64,000 nt of DNA from Hofstenia miamia (Eukaryota; Xenacoelomorpha; Acoela), in assembly GCA_004352715.1 (NCBI GenBank), contig SCFE01000093.1, positions 96,451 to 160,450 on the forward strand, in the 5' to 3' direction. A program made the position numbers and the translations under genes. The first letter of the stretch is position 1; every line of letters starts with the position of its first letter. Below the pieces are notes generated by a model. The model was not told the origin of the DNA. It made no database searches and worked only from the letters and a program-made list of their open reading frames with translations. Shown piece after piece: positions 58,422 to 64,000 of the stretch.

Positions 58422-59500
58422 GTGGCCTTAGGAAATTATCTGAAACATCGATAACTGCTTTCTTGGCATATTGTATGGGAGCTGCAACATCTAACTGTTT
58501 TGTGAAAGACAATTCGGGGGAAATTGCTTCAGCTGGGAGATTTCAGGCAGAGTGGAGGTGAAGCGTGTCAAACAATAGGGTGGGGCAACTCAGTGCGTGT
58601 ATATGGTGCAAATTATTTCTAAAATGAATAACCATGGAGGAAAATTGGGTCAAAAACACTCTTGAGTTAAGAAGAATTGGTTCAAAGAATTGACAATTTT
58701 TTTACAACAAAGTTCCTGTTTGATGAAATTTGGATTTACTTGAAAAATTACTCTAAAATTTTCCCATAATTTTCTGCCGAAAATTCCAAAAATCGGGTTT
58801 GGGTCTCGTCCAATTTAAAAATCTCAGCTCTATTACATATATGATATACATGTATATAGGTAGTTAGATAGATAGTTAAATTCGGTTTAATATTTACTGC
58901 ATGAACTTTCTTCAAAATGCACTACAACCTTGAACATCATGGTCGTACATGTAACGTTAAAATCACAAACAATTGAATACACACCATAAATTGTCAACAG
59001 TTAAATAACGTTCATTGGTTTAATCTTGCCTATCAACTTACTCTTGAAACCATGGCACAGAAAGATGTGATCGAAATCCCAGTTTGGTCTCTCTCAAAAA
59101 AATAGCGGAGCATTGAATGATCTCAAGATTTGTAGCCAGACACTGTAGTCGCTTTTAAAACGGAAAACTGAATTCAACTAGTAAAGCCACGTAAATACAC
59201 ACAAAGATCCTAATGCCTATTAATTTGTCCAAAATGACACTCCGAATATTGAGAAATAGTTGAAGAAATGGTCGGAATATTTCAAAAAGAATCATCCTCC
59301 TAACTTTACGGAATTATTTTTTATTTGAGAAACACAGTGGTTAAAGACCTCTCGTAAATTCGCATCACATCAAATCGAGATTACGCTTTGAAATTCGTGC
59401 ACTATTTCCATTGGGGCGACTGATATTCGTGAGGAGACATAAGTGTCAAACATATCGATTCAAGACGCGATATTCGACTACAAATATTTCTGGTTGACAG

Positions 59501-59551
59501 AAAACAGTTACGGTCTTTAGAGAAATGTGGAGTTCTAGGATGCGAGTTCTG
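59501..59551 (+). CDS. candidate 51-base exon
   Basis: Preceded by TTTCTGGTTGACAG and followed by GTAAAT. Two frames are open: KTVTVFREMWSSRMRVL in phase 0, or KQLRSLEKCGVLGCEF in another phase. It could follow the sixth or seventh exon of the gene at 43,420-58,421. The opposite strand is also open across part of it, so the call is weak. Confidence 0.25.
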
Positions 59552-60281
59552 GTAAATGTGGATGATGTAAAGCAATATATTGACAACATTTACTATTACT
59601 GACGTAGCAAAAAAAGGATATTATATTTGAATATTATGTTGTAGGTGTTTCATTTATTATTGTTAGTTTACATTTTATATCTTATGCTCGATCTTTATGT
59701 TCAAGTTCAAGGCTGTTATGCAAAAAAATTGAAAATTTCATTCGTGTGTGATTTAACGCAAAAAGCGTTGAAACAAGGTAATTTCAATTTTAAGCGCACG
59801 TAATTCAAATTGTTTCGATCTATGTCTGTCATTATTTTGTAAACAGTTAATAAAACTAATTGTAATATGTTTCATTTTGAAATTTGGCCAACGAACTGAA
59901 CAATTTCTGTCATAACAAATTATAAACAAATTATGGAATGGAATATTTGATTGCAACAATCCCAGTTTGAATCAAATCAGAAAACGGTTGTTCAATATCG
60001 AATGTATAAATTATGACCTAAACATGTGCGTAATTTGTTGTATGCATTAAATTTGAATTGAAATTTGAGGAATTCTTTTGAAACATTAGTGTTTGTAGTT
60101 TCACCGATGCGTAGCTGTGGCTTGTTAATTATTAAACCTGCTTAAAAATGTATATGTCGAATCAAGATTATCTCAGATTTCAAATTTTTAGCAACAAGGT
60201 GACATTGTTGTCGTGTAATTGTAGGTACATATGATTTCTATAAAAGATGAGGCTCACTAGTGATTTTATGGTCGTTCCCAG

Positions 60282-60455
60282 CGCACTTCAGTATTTGCTG
60301 TTGGCGCCATCGTTGGTAAATTATTCAGATTAGTTAAAAATTTATCGAATCCACATGCAATACTGGAAGCAGTGCCTAAAAGTGATGTAGCTTGTGTTGT
60401 GCTTGATAATAATTCATCAATTCACTGGTTACAAAATCAAACTTCGTTTTTCTAG
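60282..60455 (+). CDS. candidate terminal exon, 57 codons
   Basis: After the acceptor-like GGTCGTTCCCAG the plus strand is open for 57 codons to TAG, with strongly protein-like content: RTSVFAVGAIVGKLFRLVKN, then NPHAILEAVPKSDVACVVLD, then SSIHWLQNQ. Such a run without stops is unusual in this AT-rich DNA. It enters in phase 0, matching the end of the sixth exon of the upstream gene and the 51-base candidate exon, so it might be an alternative end of that gene. A TATAAAAG box at about 60,238-60,245 offers the alternative that it is transcribed from its own promoter. No family recognised. Confidence 0.35.
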   Translation, partial: RTSVFAVGAIVGKLFRLVKNLSNPHAILEAVPKSDVACVVLDNNSSIHWLQNQTSFF

Positions 60456-61227
60456 CAGTCACCATAGCAATGTTTTAGTTTCAATATATCATCATGTCAT
60501 CAATCATTCTATTTTGTGACATAATTTGAGATTATTCTTTCTTAAATTAGCGTTTTTTGAATAATTGTGCATAATATTTTATATTTATTGTTTTACATAT
60601 ATACACACTAGAGAATAAGTTAAACAATTTTTTATAAAAATGCAAATTTAAGGGTTTTACAAGTAACTTAGTGATGCTGTTATAATATTTAGCTGTTGAA
60701 CTTCAAGAAATGATATGCTTAATCGAAACTCAACCCAAACTTGTTGAGTTGCATTGCCTTTAAAACATGAAAAGGGACGTCGTTATTTGAATAATCTATA
60801 TCTATTTGAGTGGCTGAGCTAATAAACTAATTCTGTTTAAATGATTAACAATATATTATGAGCACATTTATGAATGTTATTAACCAAGAAACTTTATTTA
60901 AAAAGAATACATTTTTAATTCTTTAATAAGAATGATAGTTGAATTTTTTGCAAGTCTTAAAATGGAAAGGATTGCAAAAATATGTTGGGTTAACTCTATA
61001 ATCAGTATTTTAAATTTTTGGAAATTTATTGAGTTTTAATATTTTGAAAAACTGTTTCTTATTATAAATTGTCACATTTTATTGAAACAATATTTTTGCA
61101 AACTTTCATTAAGCACCGAGAGTTTTAGATTACTAATTCATGTTTTTGCTAATTTAAGATACTTACTCTGTCAAATGCTGGGCTTTTGAACGAGCTTGTC
61201 TTTGTGATCATTTTAGTTTCCTTTAAT
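60456..61227. other. AT-rich DNA, nothing recognised
   Basis: No coding or repeat structure recognised before the duplicated block beginning at 61,228. Confidence 0.35.
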
Positions 61228-62019
61228 GTAAATCCACAGACTTTGTTAAAATTCATGAACATACTGGAAACATTGATACATATATTATCCAACCAAAAAT
61301 TCTTGGGATTTGAAAATAAAAAACTATAATCACTGTAATTCAAAAATATATTTGTCCTCACCACTTCTTGTTGAAAATTCAATTTTTTTATACTTGGTTA
61401 ATATCAAATGTACATAAACTTATTACAGCTTATTTCTAAGATGTTACTTTTACTAATTTGTAAAAACAGTATCTACCAGAATGAAAAACGTGAAGAAGAA
61501 TAATTACACAATTCGCATACAAATTTTGTTTTTATGCTAAACATTTACATAGTTTTTGTTTACGGAAGTAGCATAAAACTAAGTTCCTTGGGTAATGCAA
61601 TACGAAATTTTTCAAAATTATTATATTGATCAATTTAGAATGAACATTATTTAAATTTATTTGAATTAAATATATGCAACATAACATGTAGAATCTATAA
61701 ATTAGACATCAATAAAGATGTGCTAAGACAAGTTCAATATAATGGGATTTTATAATTTAGCAATAAAATCATTGATATTAAATTACTATTGATTTTAATG
61801 TCTTTGTGATTTTTCCTTTCTTGAAACCTGCTTGCTAAATATCCTCAGCATGACTCCCCTGATTGCATGCTTGCGTGGATGTGCCAAGATATGTTGCTTG
61901 CTTAAAAATTGTTTTCACATTACAGAAGACAAAGTACCATTCGTCTTTTTTCAATATCTGTTCATTGGTACCTATACAATAGAAAATTGCAAATATATTG
62001 TATATTCTTACAAAAGTAG
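61228..62019. repeat. 0.8 kb direct repeat, unit 1
   Basis: Nearly identical to 62,286-63,081. Ends at an isolated N (62,020). Contains a 62-65-codon plus frame (from 61,832) starting MLNILSMTPLIACLRGCAKI. The frame is rich in cysteine, with an acceptor-like TATCCTCAG just before its second ATG, but it is unproven as a gene. Confidence 0.8.
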
Positions 62020-62285
62020 NTATTAGCCTTAAGATGGAACACCTTCCTGCTAACCATTGAATTCATTATATAGTGCTCATAATAACAAGAGCTGGCATAA
62101 TATTATTAATAACATTAATAGATAGCAAAAAAATTTGGTTGGTCAGCTTGAATGTTAAAATCGGAAATTTGTAGTTGCTCAAATTAGTATTAACAGTTGT
62201 TTTTATGATGTTAATGGTTGCTGCAACAACCAAAACTATGAAACAACTATAAACAACATAAAAACAACCAAAATTGTTATCTGGG

Positions 62286-63081
62286 TAATGTAAACTCACA
62301 GACTTTGTTAAAATTCATGAACATACTAGGAACATTGATATACATTATCCAACAAAAAATTTCTCGAACTTGAAAATAAAAAACTATAATTACTGTAATT
62401 CAAAAAATATATTTGTCCTCACCACTTCTTGTTGAAAATTCAATTTTTTTTAAACTTGGTTAATATCAAATGTACATAAACTTATTACAACTTGTTTCGA
62501 AGATGTTACTTTTACTAATTTGTAAAAAACAGTATCTACCAGATGAAAAACGTGAAGAAGAATAATTACACAATTCGCATACAAATTTTGTTTTTATGCT
62601 AAACATTTACATAGTTTTTGTTTACGGAAGTAGCATAAAACTAAGTTCCTTGGGTAATGCAATACGAAATTTTTCAAAATTATTATATTGATCAATTTAG
62701 AATGAACATTATTTAAATTTATTTGAATTAAATATATGCAACATAACATGTAGAATCTATAAATTAGACATCAATAAAGATGTGCTAAGACAAGTTCAAT
62801 ATAATGGGATTTTATAATTTAGCAATAAAATCATTGATATTAAATTACTATTGATTTTAATGTCTTTGTGATTTTTCCTTTCTTGAAACCTGCTTGCTAA
62901 ATATCCTCAGCATGACTCCCCTGATTGCATGCTTGCGTGGATGTGCCAAGATATGTTGCTTGCTTAAAAATTGTTTTCACATTACAGAAGACAAAGTACC
63001 ATTCGTCTTTTTTCAATATCTGTTCATTGGTACCTATACAATAGAAAATTGCAAATATATTGTATATTCTTACAAAAGTAG
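62286..63081. repeat. 0.8 kb direct repeat, unit 2
   Basis: Second copy, differing by a few substitutions and single-base indels, continuing into unique sequence after CAAAAGTAG. Between the units lie 265 unshared bases. Confidence 0.8.
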
Positions 63082-63544
63082 AACAACCAAAAGTATTTAA
63101 ATTAAATCGATATTTTTGGTTTCTTCATGCTTATTAGAATGTAAATAGTTCTTCCTCGATGCCATTTTTTTAAAGTATAACTAAGTGATAATTTTTTTTA
63201 ATGTTTATGCTTAAGACTTAAATCAGCGTAGTTCTTATTTCACTAAAATAAGAATAAGCTATTGCTTACCAACTATTAAAAAGCAATATTTTAGTCAAAG
63301 TCTGAAATGGTTGGCAAAATAGCTGCTGCCGCTACACTAGCTGTGGATGGTAATGATTTTTATTAATCTAGTACTCAAATGAGATCAATTAATTTATATT
63401 TTAAGATTTAAGTTTCAACCATGTTGACAATGAGTCTCATGGTGAAATGCCTACTTTGACATTTTTTTAGCAAGATAAATTATAATAATTTCATAATAAA
63501 ATTTTATATTCTTAATACACCGCCACATACTTAAGAATATTAAT

Positions 63545-64000
63545 TATAAAAATCACAAATTTAAAGTTAAGATCGGTACATTGCTGTTTGAAAAGCTCAT
63601 GTTTGAGTGCTTTCTTGAAAACCATGATAGACGAGATTCATTCCTTGGGGTTACAAAGAATTAAATAATTTTGGACCACAAACACTAAACATATTGTCAC
63701 CAGAAGCAAGACACGAGTCTTCGGAATAACCAGTGATTTGCCAACTATTGTCCTTTTGGAAGGATCCTCCAAATGAAAAGAACTAGATGGGTATGATGGA
63801 GGTAGCAAGACCATTAATACATTTCCACACCATTAAAAGAAATTTGTACTTTATGCGAAACGAAACCATTAACCAGTGAAGTAGATATAGAGCTAGACTA
63901 ATGTGATCGCATTTGAATAAGTTAAACACAAATCTCGCACATCCATTTTGCGCATGCTGCAGCTTTAGTAGTAATCTGAGAGCATACACACAACCATTCA
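63545..64000 (-). pseudogene. LINE ORF2 C-terminal region, continues beyond window
   Basis: Minus-strand reading starts beyond the window edge with LLLKLQHAQNGCARFVFNLF, then DHISLALYLLHWLMVSFRIK and FLLMVWKCINGLATSIIPI (63,989-63,783). After frame changes come NMFSVCGPKLFNSL and VFKKALKHELFKQ-like sequence down to about 63,545. These are the successive blocks of CR1/Jockey-type ORF2 ends (QNxxARLV, DHITxxLxxLHWLPV, GPxLWNSLP). Frame changes and a stop inactivate it. Confidence 0.8.

Noticed and set aside
58334-58561. 75-codon plus frame over the last exon of the seven-exon gene
   Set aside because: It is in a different phase from the one fixed by the preceding exon; parts look protein-like, but phase agreement favours the shorter reading ending at 58,421.
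59421-59551. Minus-strand 43-codon candidate exon reading NSHPRTPHFSKDRNC
   Set aside because: It has a reasonable acceptor but conflicts with the plus-strand exon candidate at the same place, and no partner exon was found; neither strand is proved.
1-64000. tRNA, rRNA or snRNA genes
   Set aside because: No convincing tRNA T-arm/acceptor pairing or conserved rRNA/snRNA block was noticed by eye; a covariance-model search would be decisive.

Overview
This window looks like AT-rich nuclear DNA from an invertebrate metazoan. It has spliceosomal exons with GT/AG borders, long introns, many (TA)n microsatellites, a short TTAGGG-type telomeric array, and a dense mix of eukaryotic transposons: Tc1/mariner, hAT MITEs, PIF/Harbinger, an LTR element with Ty3/gypsy-type protease and reverse transcriptase, CR1-like LINEs and a Penelope-like element. 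Nothing bacterial is present. The repeat mix and base composition would suit a cnidarian such as Hydra, but no host gene fixes the taxon. The sequence is a draft: nine N-runs and three single-N joins are present, and several N-runs or joins lie beside repeated flanks, so part of the apparent duplication is probably assembly artefact. Layout: 1-6.5 kb is mostly unreadable intergenic or intronic DNA, with two weak minus-strand exon candidates (a signal-peptide first exon near 5.0 kb and a zinc-ribbon-like last exon near 2.9 kb). A broken Tc1 element lies at 6.5-7.2 kb. From 8.0 to 14.1 kb (block A) and 19.6 to 22.7 kb (block B) there is a diverged segmental duplication. Each copy carries an intact 46-residue gene for a small cationic secreted peptide with two cysteines. 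Block A later received an LTR element (10,261-12,946) that was itself hit by a hAT MITE. Block B received a related MITE, and block A keeps the empty target site for it. Between the blocks lie pieces of a Harbinger element (transposase plus MADF/BESS partner), a LINE 3' end and a Penelope GIY-YIG domain. From 23 to 43 kb the sequence is a transposon graveyard: a CR1-like LINE with an SGNH-esterase ORF1, a Tc1 remnant, a tandem 1.6 kb duplication, a LINE 3' end, a hAT MITE with target duplication and a Tc1-type MITE. From 43.4 to 58.4 kb a plus-strand gene of at least seven phase-compatible exons encodes a protein of about 209 residues that I do not recognise. Three of its exons occur in two sequence versions, most simply explained by two haplotypes laid end to end. 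Inside this interval, on the minus strand, a second spliced gene (50,985-51,879, four exons, about 175 residues) encodes a secreted, multiply N-glycosylatable protein, perhaps with a reeler-like domain. From 58.4 to 64 kb there are two candidate plus-strand exons, another duplicated block with a single-N join, and a minus-strand LINE end running off the window. The host genes recovered are short-exon or very short genes that simple long-ORF inspection would miss. The long ORFs are mostly transposon remains or gap-spanning artefacts.
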